Source: Gloeobacterales cyanobacterium ES-bin-313
GTDB taxonomy: Bacteria > Cyanobacteriota > Cyanobacteriia > Gloeobacterales > Gloeobacteraceae
Assembly (NCBI GenBank): GCA_014379585.1
Contig: JACMLN010000129.1
Span: 1 to 64,000, forward strand
Direction of reading: 5' to 3'
DNA length: 64,000 bases
The notes under the pieces are model-generated. The model saw nothing but the letters and a program-made list of their open reading frames with translations, had not been told where the DNA came from and ran no database searches. Position 1 is the first letter of the stretch. Every line of letters starts with the position of its first letter. Position numbers and translations under genes: made by a program. This document shows positions 18,014 through 26,272 of this stretch, piece after piece.

Positions 18014-19321
18014 TTAATTCTCTTGTATATCTATCTCCCCTGGCAAGAGCTGCTGGATTCCATTTTGTAAGGCATTAAACGGGATTGTCGCTCCCTCATA
18101 TAGCCCGACTGCCTTTACAAGTTCTTGGAGACCACCAGAGAAGTCTCGCACGATCGTAAGAATATTAAGGACATGGGTCTTCGGGGCACCATTGTAAGCA
18201 ATTTGCGCTTTGATATTGTCCGGTAGAGCGGCTACGATTGCATCGCGCCTAACACTATCGTTTACCGCAGCACAGGCAAGGAAAAGATCTACCAGTTTCT
18301 CTCGCTCCTCTATGGCCAACCTTTTCGGGGCTCCAAGTTGCTCATTGCGGAGCTTATCAAGCAGTTGAGGGCGAAAATGACGGATCGTTTCTAGCAGAGA
18401 GAGCCACTGATCCTCATTGAGAAGTTGATCAAAGCCTTGGGCAATCGCCAAGATATTTCTGGTATCTGACTTTGGTAGCCCGTAAGGAGATTTGCCATAA
18501 AGGACGATGTTGATCGCTTGGTCAATGTATTCCTGTTCATTGTCCGAGTTCATTGGAGGTGCTTCGATCAGCCTTTGTTGGAGTAGACCGAAAACTTGCT
18601 TGAGGCATTCACGCTCCGTATGTACTCGAATAAGGTGCATACAAAGTTGGGCGTAGGATTTCTCATCAGTTTCTGGATACTTTTCAAGAAACCACCCTCT
18701 CAAAAAATCTCCCTCTCCAAGCTCAAGCCTGTATAGATAAAGAGCACCGTAGGAACGATCATCTGTGTCTGTGAATTTTGCTCGCTGAAGTGAACCAATA
18801 TCCAAAAGTTCTCCATGATTGTATTGGCAAAGCAGGAGAGGTTCTCCATAGCTGCACCACCATGGGAAGGATTGCCAATTTCCGGTAGGCTCAATAGTCT
18901 GCGTCGTCGCTTGTAGCAGATGGTTCGATAGAGGCTCGCCTACTTGCCGTAGTAAATATTCTGCTTCTTCTGAGTGCAATGGCACTTTTGTGCCAAGAGT
19001 TGTCCAAGTTTGAATCATCTGTTGACAGGCTTCCCATGCCAAAGGCATTGAAACTCCAGTTCCAGGTTCTAGTTCTACAACAAATCTTGAAACTACAGTG
19101 CCCCTCCAAAATAGTTTCCGACGAACCTTCAATATCTCAGCCTGCCCAACCTCCTGCGCAAACCGGAGGGCTTGATCTGCAGCACAATACAGTTCCTCTC
19201 CAGGTAAGTATCGACTACCCCACCCACTACTTCGATACGCTCCCGTTGAGCGAATAAAGTGTTTATTAAACTTAAGAGCTGCAAAAGGCAGATTAATGAT
19301 GCGAACATCATCCTTTGGCAT
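18014..19321 (-). CDS. EAD2-containing protein with unrecognised N-terminal region
   Basis: About 435 residues, first gene of the cassette. The C-terminal ~95 residues (LVDLFLACAAV, RRDAIVAAL, HVLNILTIVRDF, GGLQELVKAVGLYEG) are EAD2 and align closely, by eye about half identical, with the EAD2 of the caspase protein two genes downstream. The first ~330 residues match no family I know. The segment from about residue 5 to 90 is beta-rich and basic, and the middle is helical and rich in Trp and Tyr. There is no Walker motif, so it is not a STAND ATPase. The start is uncertain: ATG 19321 or TTG 19366. No strong ribosome site is seen. Confidence 0.7.
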   Translation of the reverse strand: MPKDDVRIINLPFAALKFNKHFIRSTGAYRSSGWGSRYLPGEELYCAADQALRFAQEVGQAEILKVRRKLFWRGTVVSRFVVELEPGTGVSMPLAWEACQQMIQTWTTLGTKVPLHSEEAEYLLRQVGEPLSNHLLQATTQTIEPTGNWQSFPWWCSYGEPLLLCQYNHGELLDIGSLQRAKFTDTDDRSYGALYLYRLELGEGDFLRGWFLEKYPETDEKSYAQLCMHLIRVHTERECLKQVFGLLQQRLIEAPPMNSDNEQEYIDQAINIVLYGKSPYGLPKSDTRNILAIAQGFDQLLNEDQWLSLLETIRHFRPQLLDKLRNEQLGAPKRLAIEEREKLVDLFLACAAVNDSVRRDAIVAALPDNIKAQIAYNGAPKTHVLNILTIVRDFSGGLQELVKAVGLYEGATIPFNALQNGIQQLLPGEIDIQEN

Positions 19322-19382
19322 CAATGCACGCACATCAGCAATCGGAAAACATAGCGTCAGTAACAACGAATCATGCCAGCTA

Positions 19383-19418
19383 GAAAAAATGCAAAAGCCC
19401 AGGACAAACCTTGGGCTT
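19383..19418 (-). terminator. Minus-strand terminator just upstream of the EAD2 cassette
   Basis: On the minus strand an AAGCCCA/TGGGCTT stem (extended by a GG/CC pair across one bulge) is followed by TTGC and six T residues. It ends about 20-60 bp before the first cassette gene. No gene on this strand lies upstream for 1.7 kb, so it probably ends a short leader transcript (attenuator) or an independent small RNA. Confidence 0.6.
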
Positions 19419-19570
19419 CAAAGGCTGTTGTCAACCCTGACCTAGAACGAGTCCTTTGCTCTTCTGGTCTCTATATCTAAGTTAGCACCACTTCTGGTGT
19501 CTTTGCAAGCACGGTTAGAACTACTTATCCATATTGTGCAACTACTTAGTCACCCTGACTATTATCGCCA

Positions 19571-19600
19571 GGACAAGAATCTTGAGATTTGCTCTTGTCC
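19571..19600. repeat. Inverted repeat upstream of the argB operon
   Basis: Perfect 8-bp arms GGACAAGA/TCTTGTCC (19571-19578, 19593-19600) around a 14-base loop, about 50 bp before the next gene. It could be an operator or an RNA hairpin. No T tract follows. Confidence 0.4.
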
Positions 19601-19650
19601 CAGCTGCGTAGACGGACGGGGTATCTTGAAAGGTTAGAGATGAAAGGCAT

Positions 19651-20121
19651 TTGGATGATTCTGTGAATGCTGAGTTAACCCCTGAAGATTCCATCGAACC
19701 TTACGGCGCGGGCACTTTTATCGTCTATGCACGGCGGGTCTGTAGCGGCCAGTCGGTCACTGAGCAAGTTGTGGTGCGCCACAGTGGAGATATCGATCCT
19801 GAGCATTTGCCCCATATTCAACTCGCGGCAAGTCGTGCCTGGTTGCGCCTCGGTCAGCGACTTTTGGGTCAGCGGGATGCAGAAGGAGCCGTCACCTGCG
19901 CCCGTGCTGGCCTCGAAGAGCTGGGAAAAGACTACGGAGCCAAATCCAAAGATGGGGTTACTTTATCGGATGACTCCGATACTCGAATTCGCTCGGCAGA
20001 AACAAATATTGCTGCAGGGCGAGCCAGCACTGGTGCAGAGGCACTTTTGGGGGTTCTAAGTTTGCGCATTAGCATCTACACTCGACAACGACAGGCAACC
20101 CTGGCGGAGAAGAAGACGTGA
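19651..20121 (+). CDS. Hypothetical protein translationally coupled to argB
   Basis: A 156-residue soluble protein of unknown function, helical in the second half ([34 protein letters not shown] looks like one or two TPR-type hairpins). It starts with TTG at 19651, preceded by AAAGG; GTG 19663 is an alternative. Its stop overlaps the argB start as GTGA, so the two proteins are made from one message in coupled fashion. This hints at a connection with arginine or nitrogen metabolism, but the sequence shows no catalytic motif. Confidence 0.6.
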   Translation: MDDSVNAELTPEDSIEPYGAGTFIVYARRVCSGQSVTEQVVVRHSGDIDPEHLPHIQLAASRAWLRLGQRLLGQRDAEGAVTCARAGLEELGKDYGAKSKDGVTLSDDSDTRIRSAETNIAAGRASTGAEALLGVLSLRISIYTRQRQATLAEKKT

Positions 20122-21023
20122 TAACAAACGATACAAGCATCTCACCCCTCGATCGGGTTCAAGTCCTCACGGAGGCACTACCCTACTTGCAGCGCTTCGC
20201 TGGGAAGACGATCGTGATCAAGTACGGTGGCGCGGCGATGGTCGAAGAACGACTCCGTGTCCAGGTGATCAAAGACATCGTTTTTTTGGCCACCGTCGGG
20301 ATTAAGCCCGTAGTTGTCCACGGTGGTGGGCCTGAAATCAATAGCTGGCTAGCACGACTGAATATTCCAGTGCAATTTATCGATGGTCTGCGAGTCACCG
20401 ATGCGGAAACCATGGAAGTCGTCGAAATGGTTCTCGCTGGCAAAGTGAATAAGTCCATCGTCCAACTGATCAATCAAGAGGGCGGCTCGGCGGTGGGTCT
20501 GTGTGGACGAGACGGTTCGATCGTCGAGGCTCGCCGCTACAACACCAGTGCGGATCAGCCAGACATCGGTTTTGTCGGCGATATTCATAGTATCAATCCG
20601 AAACTATTGCGGTCATTGCTCAAAGACGGCCATATTCCTGTCCTCTCCAGTGTTGCTTCTGATGAAACCGGCCAAGCCTACAACATCAACGCCGACACGA
20701 TGGCGGGCGAACTCGCTGCCGCCCTCGACGCTGAAAAACTGATCTTGCTCACAGATACAGCCGGAATTTTGAAAGATCGCCAAGATCCGCTCTCTTTGAT
20801 TCGGCGTATGGATATCTATCGCGCCAGGCATTTGATCGAGACGGGCACCGTCGGAGGTGGCATGATTCCGAAAGTTCAGTGCTGTGTGCGTGCCCTCGCC
20901 CAAGGCGTTCGTGCGGCGCATATCGTCGATGGCCGCCAACTCCATGCCTTGCTCCTCGAAATCTTCACCGACGAGGGCATCGGTTCGATGCTGATTGCCT
21001 CCGAAAATTCTTGTCCGATCTAA
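20118..21023 (+). CDS. argB: Acetylglutamate kinase
   Basis: A 301-residue amino-acid kinase that phosphorylates N-acetyl-L-glutamate, the second and, in cyanobacteria, the arginine- and PII-controlled step of arginine synthesis. The glycine-rich phosphate loop is [10 protein letters not shown], the substrate loop is [10 protein letters not shown], and the C-terminal nucleotide-binding region has [11 protein letters not shown] and [11 protein letters not shown]. The N-terminal helix ([11 protein letters not shown]) typical of the hexameric, arginine-inhibited form is present. GTG 20118 overlaps the preceding stop. PII control is known for the family and not shown here. Confidence 0.95.
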   Translation: MITNDTSISPLDRVQVLTEALPYLQRFAGKTIVIKYGGAAMVEERLRVQVIKDIVFLATVGIKPVVVHGGGPEINSWLARLNIPVQFIDGLRVTDAETMEVVEMVLAGKVNKSIVQLINQEGGSAVGLCGRDGSIVEARRYNTSADQPDIGFVGDIHSINPKLLRSLLKDGHIPVLSSVASDETGQAYNINADTMAGELAAALDAEKLILLTDTAGILKDRQDPLSLIRRMDIYRARHLIETGTVGGGMIPKVQCCVRALAQGVRAAHIVDGRQLHALLLEIFTDEGIGSMLIASENSCPI

Positions 21024-21144
21024 ACAAAATACCCCCCCGTAATCGGCACTCTGAGGAGAGAGAAAAAGCCGGTCTGGGGAGGCAAGTCCAGCCTAGTCGG
21101 TGGGACGATGGTTGGTGGGTTCCTTCCAAGTAAATGCAGGATCC

Positions 21145-21375
21145 CTACTCGTCGTCGTCCATGGTTGCTTCTTCTTCGTCTGGATAGAGCGTATCGTCGT
21201 CGTCTACCAGTTCGTCAAAGTCTTCATCTTCAGCAAGTGCTGCTTCTTCGACGGGTGGGCGGGATTGCAACTTGCCTGTACGCTGAAGCCAGTCGAGAAT
21301 GCCCTCGCGCTGGGTAGAGGGGAGTACAACCGCCTTCTGGTGGCGGGGTTCTTCGCGGAGCTGTGGGTGACGCAT
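21145..21375 (-). CDS. DUF3134 family protein
   Basis: A 76-residue protein of the cyanobacteria-specific DUF3134 family. The conserved N-terminal block MRHPQLREEPRHQKA and DWLQRTGKL are present, followed by an extremely acidic tail (DEDFDEL, DDDDTLYPDEEE). Function is unknown. It is monocistronic, convergent with argB, with a 121-bp purine-rich spacer between them that has no clear terminator. Confidence 0.8.
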   Translation of the reverse strand: MRHPQLREEPRHQKAVVLPSTQREGILDWLQRTGKLQSRPPVEEAALAEDEDFDELVDDDDTLYPDEEEATMDDDE

Positions 21376-21405
21376 AAACCAGCTTAATTTTGTGAAACTT
21401 TTCGA

Positions 21406-22299
21406 TTATAGCCCCAATCTTGCTAGGACTGGGCGGGTTGAAACAATGTGCTGCCCCAAACCCAACTGAGCGCTTTCAATGCCGAGGGCGAGGCCGATCA
21501 ACTGGGGCAGATGCAGGACAGGCATTCCGAGGCGGCGGCCAATCGCTTTTTCGACTTCTGGCTGCCTTGAATCCAAGTTGAGGTGGCACAGAGGACAAGG
21601 AGTGACGAGGCAATCCGCTTCAGCTTCAATCGCTTCGTCGATGCGCAGGGCGGCCATAGCAAAGGCATTTTTGGTGTCGTAGCTTGACAGGGGAAAACCA
21701 CAACAGCGGGTGCGGCCTCGATATTCCACCGGAGTGGCACCGAGGGCAGTAAACACCTGTTCGAGGGATTTTGGATTGACGGGATCGTCTACGCGCCCAC
21801 TTTGTTGGCCACGGAGCAGGTAACAGCCATAAAAACTGGCACAGCGCAATCCCGTCAGAGGCCGTTTGACTTTGGCTTTGAGATTGTCGAGGCCGTAGTC
21901 CTGGAGCAAGATCCAGAGCATATGGCGAACATCCGCAGTTCCGTTGTAGTGATGTTCGGTGGTCAGCAGTGCGTCGATGCGTTCTCGATAGGCAGGTTCG
22001 CTGGCCTGAAGCTTTTCGTTGACCCGCCCCAGAACCCCCTGACACGTGCTGCATTGGGTCATCATCGTCAGCCCTTCTGCCTCTGCCAAAGCCAAGTTCC
22101 GCGCATTGACGGCATCTTGGAGCAGTTCAGAATCTTCCTTAAATGTCCCTGCCCCACAACAAGCCGCACTTTTGAGTTCGACCAGTTCGATGCCAAGGGC
22201 TTTCGTCACCGCTGCTGTACTGAGATAGAGTTCCCGACAGGCTCCCCGTGAGACACAACCTGGGTAGTAGGCATATTTCAGAGGCTTAGTTGTAGTCAT
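21406..22299 (-). CDS. HdrB-like (CCG-domain) subunit of succinate dehydrogenase
   Basis: A 297-residue protein with two cysteine-rich CCG domains (YYPGCVS...SAACCGAGTF and CASFYGCYLL...RCCGFPLSSYD, plus TQCSTC and VTPCPLCHLNLD). This is the architecture of heterodisulfide reductase subunit B and of SdhE/SdhC of type E succinate:quinone oxidoreductases, where it replaces the haem b membrane anchor. The upstream sdhB gene overlaps it by 14 bp, so the two are co-translated. The flavoprotein SdhA is not in the window, as is common in cyanobacteria. Assignment to SDH rests on this pairing. Confidence 0.85.
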   Translation of the reverse strand: MTTTKPLKYAYYPGCVSRGACRELYLSTAAVTKALGIELVELKSAACCGAGTFKEDSELLQDAVNARNLALAEAEGLTMMTQCSTCQGVLGRVNEKLQASEPAYRERIDALLTTEHHYNGTADVRHMLWILLQDYGLDNLKAKVKRPLTGLRCASFYGCYLLRGQQSGRVDDPVNPKSLEQVFTALGATPVEYRGRTRCCGFPLSSYDTKNAFAMAALRIDEAIEAEADCLVTPCPLCHLNLDSRQPEVEKAIGRRLGMPVLHLPQLIGLALGIESAQLGLGQHIVSTRPVLARLGL

Positions 22300-23236
22300 C
22301 TTGGTGTACCGCGTCGATTAAAGTTGTGACTTCCGCAAAATTGTCGATCGGGTGATGGCGCAGGGGCATCTTACCTTTTAGCAACATCCGCAACCCTAAG
22401 GGTGCCAGCGCTAGCAAGGCTTCTGGGCTTTTTGCGAAGACTTCAAGGGCAAAGCGGGTCTCATCGAGCCAGCCAGAGTTCCGAATTTGGGCAACGAGAA
22501 CCCGCCGATGGCGCATGGCCGTATTTTCGGGTAGTTTGCGGCTGTGGAGGAGCTTGGTGCGAATTTTTTGAATCTGTTCGAGGGGTTGTACCCCCATGGG
22601 GCAGACTTCGTCGCAACTAAAACAGCGGGTGCAGCCCCAAGCATAGTCCGGTTGGTTGTAGCGCTCCAGACGTTTTTCGGTCTGGTCGTCGCGGTTGTCC
22701 TCGACCATGCGATAGGCTTTGGCAAGGGCATGGGGGCCGACAAATTCAGGGTTGATCTCGCGAGAGTTGCACTCGGAGTAACAGGCTCCACAGAGAATGC
22801 AGTTGCCGGACTGTTCAAGTTTTTCGCGCTGTTCTGGGGTCTGGAGAAATTCTTTTTCGGGGGTGTTGCGGGCTGCCGTACTGACGTAGGGTTCAACTTG
22901 GTCGAGATGCTTCCAAAAATCCTGCATGTCAACGACGATGTCTTTGATCACAGGCATATTGCCGAAGGGTTGGATCAAGATTTCGCCGCGCTCATCCACT
23001 ACATCGGCGGCACGGGTCGCACAGGCGAGCGCTGCTTTGCCGTTGATCCGCATCCCGCAACTGCCACAGATGGCATTGCGGCAGTTCTTGCGAAAGGCGA
23101 GGGTGCCATCCTGCTCCCACTTGATCTGGGTAAGCGCGTCGAGCACCGTCGCTCCCGGTTCTAAGTCGAGCTTGTAAGTTTGATAAGTGGCTGGGTCGTT
23201 CCCTGTCTGACGGCGCACTCGAAAAGCAATTTCCAT
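22286..23236 (-). CDS. sdhB: Succinate dehydrogenase/fumarate reductase iron-sulfur subunit
   Basis: A 316-residue electron-transfer subunit. It has an N-terminal plant-type [2Fe-2S] domain (CRNAICGSCGMRINGKAALAC) and a C-terminal bis-cluster domain (CILCGACYSEC and CTRCFSCDEVCPMG). The C-terminal tail is longer than in mitochondrial SdhB, which fits contact with an HdrB-like partner. ATG 23236 gives the standard start MEIAFRVRRQ; ATG 23269 would add 11 residues without a ribosome site. It passes electrons from succinate toward plastoquinone at the membrane. Confidence 0.93.
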   Translation of the reverse strand: MEIAFRVRRQTGNDPATYQTYKLDLEPGATVLDALTQIKWEQDGTLAFRKNCRNAICGSCGMRINGKAALACATRAADVVDERGEILIQPFGNMPVIKDIVVDMQDFWKHLDQVEPYVSTAARNTPEKEFLQTPEQREKLEQSGNCILCGACYSECNSREINPEFVGPHALAKAYRMVEDNRDDQTEKRLERYNQPDYAWGCTRCFSCDEVCPMGVQPLEQIQKIRTKLLHSRKLPENTAMRHRRVLVAQIRNSGWLDETRFALEVFAKSPEALLALAPLGLRMLLKGKMPLRHHPIDNFAEVTTLIDAVHQDDYN

Positions 23237-23340
23237 AGATTTCTTCTTAGCAGAATCGTGTACCAGCATAGTGTTCTTGGAGGGTAGTGGGTGGAGTTTG
23301 CTATCTTTGTTTAATCAAGCTGCGGATTATTGGGGGCAAT

Positions 23341-24498
23341 GTGGAAGTTGAAATCGGGCGGGGCAGAAGGGTACGTCGGGCGTACGGAATTGACGAAATT
23401 GCACTAGTCCCTGGTAGTCGCACCCTCGATCCAGATCTCGCAGAAACGATTTTGACTATCGGTGGCATCGAACGAGAGGTGCCGATTCTTGCCTCTGCCA
23501 TGGACGGTGTGGTCGATGTGGCCGTTGCGGTCGAACTTTCCAAGTTGGGCGCTCTCGGTGTGCTCAATCTCCAAGGAGTGCAAACTCGCTACGAAGACCC
23601 CAACGATGTCTTAGATCAGATCGCCTCGGTGGGCAAAGAAGAATTTGTCGGTCTGATGCAGAAGCTGTATCTCGAACCGGTGAAGCCCGAATTGATCCGC
23701 AAACGCATCCAAGAAATCAAGGCTCAAGGCGGAATTGCCTGTGCCAGTGCCACTCCGCAAGTCGCCGCCGAATACGGCAAGATCGCCGCTGAAGCGGGTT
23801 GCGACCTCTTCTTTGTCCAAGCAACGGTGGTGTCGATGAATCACATTGCTAGTTACGAAAGCTTGGATTTGGCCAAGTTCTGTGCTGAGATGCCCATTCC
23901 AGTGATCTTGGGCAATGTCGTTTCCTACGATGTCACCCTTGATCTCATGCGTGCCGGAGCTGCCGCCGTGATGGTTGGCATTGGTCCTGGTGCCGCTTGT
24001 ACTTCTCGCGGCGTTCTGGGCATCGGCATTCCCCAAGCCACGGCTGTTGCCGACTGTTCAGCAGCTCGCGATGCTTTCTATGCGGAAACTGGCACATACA
24101 TCCCAATTATTGCTGACGGTGGCCTTGTGACAGGGGGCGATATTTGCAAGTGCATTGCCTGCGGTGCCGATGGTGTGATGATCGGTTCACCCTTCGCCCG
24201 CGCCGCCGAAGCACCAGGGCGGGGTTTTCACTGGGGCATGGCCACACCTAGCCCTGTCCTGCCCCGTGGCACCCGCATCAAAGTCGGCACCACAGGCACC
24301 CTCAAAGAGATCGTCCGTGGCCCTGCCCGCCTCGACGACGGCACCCACAACTTGCTCGGTGCCCTCAAAAACTCCATGGGTACTCTCGGTGCCAAAGACA
24401 TCAAGCAAATGCAGCAAGTCGAGATCGTCATTGCTCCTTCTTTGCTCACCGAAGGCAAAGTTTACCAAAAGGCGCAACAACTCGGCATGGGCAAGTAA
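23341..24498 (+). CDS. GuaB3 family IMP dehydrogenase-related protein
   Basis: A 385-residue TIM-barrel protein lacking the CBS domains of GuaB. It starts with [25 protein letters not shown], the typical GuaB3 N-terminus, has the barrel core SAMDGVVDV and [21 protein letters not shown] where the IMPDH catalytic cysteine (Cys of ACTSR) lies, and ends normally. GTG 23341 is preferred because GGGGG lies 4 nt upstream and it begins at the conserved residues. GuaB3 occurs in cyanobacteria and actinobacteria; I recall reports of IMP dehydrogenase activity. It is divergent from sdhB with a short shared promoter region. Confidence 0.85.
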   Translation: MEVEIGRGRRVRRAYGIDEIALVPGSRTLDPDLAETILTIGGIEREVPILASAMDGVVDVAVAVELSKLGALGVLNLQGVQTRYEDPNDVLDQIASVGKEEFVGLMQKLYLEPVKPELIRKRIQEIKAQGGIACASATPQVAAEYGKIAAEAGCDLFFVQATVVSMNHIASYESLDLAKFCAEMPIPVILGNVVSYDVTLDLMRAGAAAVMVGIGPGAACTSRGVLGIGIPQATAVADCSAARDAFYAETGTYIPIIADGGLVTGGDICKCIACGADGVMIGSPFARAAEAPGRGFHWGMATPSPVLPRGTRIKVGTTGTLKEIVRGPARLDDGTHNLLGALKNSMGTLGAKDIKQMQQVEIVIAPSLLTEGKVYQKAQQLGMGK

Positions 24499-24559
24499 GC
24501 AGTGTCATCGATCAGTGCCAAAACAATGGAAATCATTGAAGTTAGTTGGCAGAGAACTG

Positions 24560-25465
24560 TCAGTTTCTAGCTGCAAAAGTATCGCATTGCTTGAGATCGC
24601 CGTTCTTCAAGCCTCGACTAAACCAGTTGATTCGTTGTTGAGAGGTGCCGTGGGTAAAGCTTTCTGGAGCGACAGAGCCAGTGGCCCGCTTCTGTAAGTA
24701 GTCATCTCCAATCTGAGCCGCCGTGTCTAGCGCTTCTTGCACATCTTGCTCACCGACTAGGTTCCGTTGCGCTGTGTAATGTCCCCACACTCCTGCGTAA
24801 CAGTCGGCCTGAAGCTCAAGACGCACAGATAGAGCATTGACTGTAGTCCTGTCGGAGCGACTTTGGGCGGACCTTACTTTGTCTGCGGTACCTAACAGAT
24901 TTTGGATATGGTGTCCAACTTCGTGGGTAATCGCGTAGGCACGGGCAAAGTCAGCCGAGGAACCAGCTGTTGCCTTGATCTGCCGGAAGAAGGCCATATC
25001 CAGATAGACTTTTTGATCCGATGGGCAATAGAACGGTCCTACTGCTGTATTCGCCGAGCCACAGGCTGATTGGACACCCTGGCTGAACAATACGAGTTTG
25101 GGTGGCTGGTAAGTAGCGTGAAGTTGTTGTTGAAAGATGCGTCCCCAGGTATCTTCGGTGTCTCCTAGAACAGCCTTGACAAAGTCTGAGTCCCGGTCAT
25201 TGATCGGTTGCACCGCTGATCTGGGCGTAGGAGTACCCTGTCCACCTTGAAGAAGATTCAAGACTTCTAAAGGATTCACACCGAAAATCAGGCTTGCGAT
25301 AAGCGCAATCACAATGCCACCGATACCGACTCCTCCAGATATTCCTCCAGAGGACGCTCCTCTTTCATCTTCGACGTTTTTACTGCGGCGTAAGTCTTCC
25401 CATTTCATACCAGCAAGCTCTAGTAAGCGGCTTTGCCTATCGTATCCTGCTTCTTGAATGCGCAA
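24560..25465 (-). CDS. YpfJ/KPN_02809-family neutral zinc metallopeptidase
   Basis: A 301-residue membrane-anchored peptidase-like protein. MKWEDLRRSKNVEDERG near residue 20 is the family's N-terminal signature. A single transmembrane helix follows (IVIALIASLIFGV), then the extracytoplasmic domain with HEVGHHIQN (HExxH zinc motif) and LELQADCYAGVWGHY (third ligand region). TTG 25465 has a perfect AGGAG 4 nt upstream; ATG 25408 is the start used by most homologues. Physiological substrate is unknown. Confidence 0.88.
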   Translation of the reverse strand: MRIQEAGYDRQSRLLELAGMKWEDLRRSKNVEDERGASSGGISGGVGIGGIVIALIASLIFGVNPLEVLNLLQGGQGTPTPRSAVQPINDRDSDFVKAVLGDTEDTWGRIFQQQLHATYQPPKLVLFSQGVQSACGSANTAVGPFYCPSDQKVYLDMAFFRQIKATAGSSADFARAYAITHEVGHHIQNLLGTADKVRSAQSRSDRTTVNALSVRLELQADCYAGVWGHYTAQRNLVGEQDVQEALDTAAQIGDDYLQKRATGSVAPESFTHGTSQQRINWFSRGLKNGDLKQCDTFAARN

Positions 25466-25509
25466 TCAACTCCTGGAGATAGATCAATCAGAACAGTTCA
25501 CGATGCAAT

Positions 25510-26232
25510 TCACATTGCTATTGCAATCAACAATAGACGAGGGCTTCGGCTCGTGTAGGGATTGCTGCGGTAGTCGCCGTAGGTTTCGTGGATGAAAAAG
25601 CCACTGATCTCAAGAGCTTCTGTGATCTGAGCAAGGGAAATGCGGCAGAGATTGAGGGTGTGGTTCAGCTGGATAGCACCAGAAGTATAGGTATAGAAAA
25701 TTTCGATTTTCTCTAGTCCAGATTTCACTTGGGTCGTCTTCGTGAAAATCTGTTCTGTCAACGGATCTTTGATAGTACGATCAAGGGGATTGGAGTCGCC
25801 CGTGGACGTTTCCGGGTTCATCAAGTCGAGAATGAGTAAGCCGTTAGAAGATAAGTGTTGACGACAGCAAGCCAGACAACGCAACTGTGTCTCGGTATTG
25901 GGCAAAAAAGCCAGACCGGAAAAAGGGATGACGATATTGCCAAATGTACGCTCCAGAGAAAAATTTGCCATATCAGCTACCACCCATTCCACGGGTTCTG
26001 GGTGCTGACGGGCACGGGCAATCATGGCGGGCGCTGCGTCGAGGCCAACCACTTGGCGGCCTTGACGGGAAAGGGAAACCGCAAGGCGACCCGTGCCACA
26101 GGCGAGTTCGAGCACGGAACCAGGTTCGAGGTGATCTAAATAAAAACTTAGATCTGCGTCGATTTCGTCGTATTCCGCATCGTAGAGGCGGGCGAGGAGA
26201 TGATCGTCGTAATCTCTTCGGGAAGGAGACAT
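25510..26232 (-). CDS. Class I SAM-dependent methyltransferase
   Basis: A 240-residue methyltransferase. Motif I is VLELACGTGRLAVSLS, motif post-I is VVGLDAAPAMI, and motif II lies around EWVVADMANF. ATG 26232 is chosen because the upstream in-frame region would overlap the divergent gene and lacks family sequence. The substrate is not evident; the group includes small-molecule methyltransferases. It is divergent from the beta-propeller gene with about 40 bp between the starts. Confidence 0.8.
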   Translation of the reverse strand: MSPSRRDYDDHLLARLYDAEYDEIDADLSFYLDHLEPGSVLELACGTGRLAVSLSRQGRQVVGLDAAPAMIARARQHPEPVEWVVADMANFSLERTFGNIVIPFSGLAFLPNTETQLRCLACCRQHLSSNGLLILDLMNPETSTGDSNPLDRTIKDPLTEQIFTKTTQVKSGLEKIEIFYTYTSGAIQLNHTLNLCRISLAQITEALEISGFFIHETYGDYRSNPYTSRSPRLLLIAIAM

Positions 26233-26272
26233 AGAGGAACCTTTGAGCCAAACTTGGGTGTCTACAACAGCG

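Noticed and set aside
19419-19450. AGGTCAGG…CAGCC motif resembling the SRP RNA core
   Set aside because: The tetraloop and the GGAAGGAAGCAGCC strand that define the SRP RNA domain are absent, so the likeness is too short to support a 4.5S RNA gene.
23287-23340. N-terminal extension of the GuaB3-like gene
   Set aside because: The 18 extra residues do not fit the family, and GGGGG precedes the GTG at 23341.
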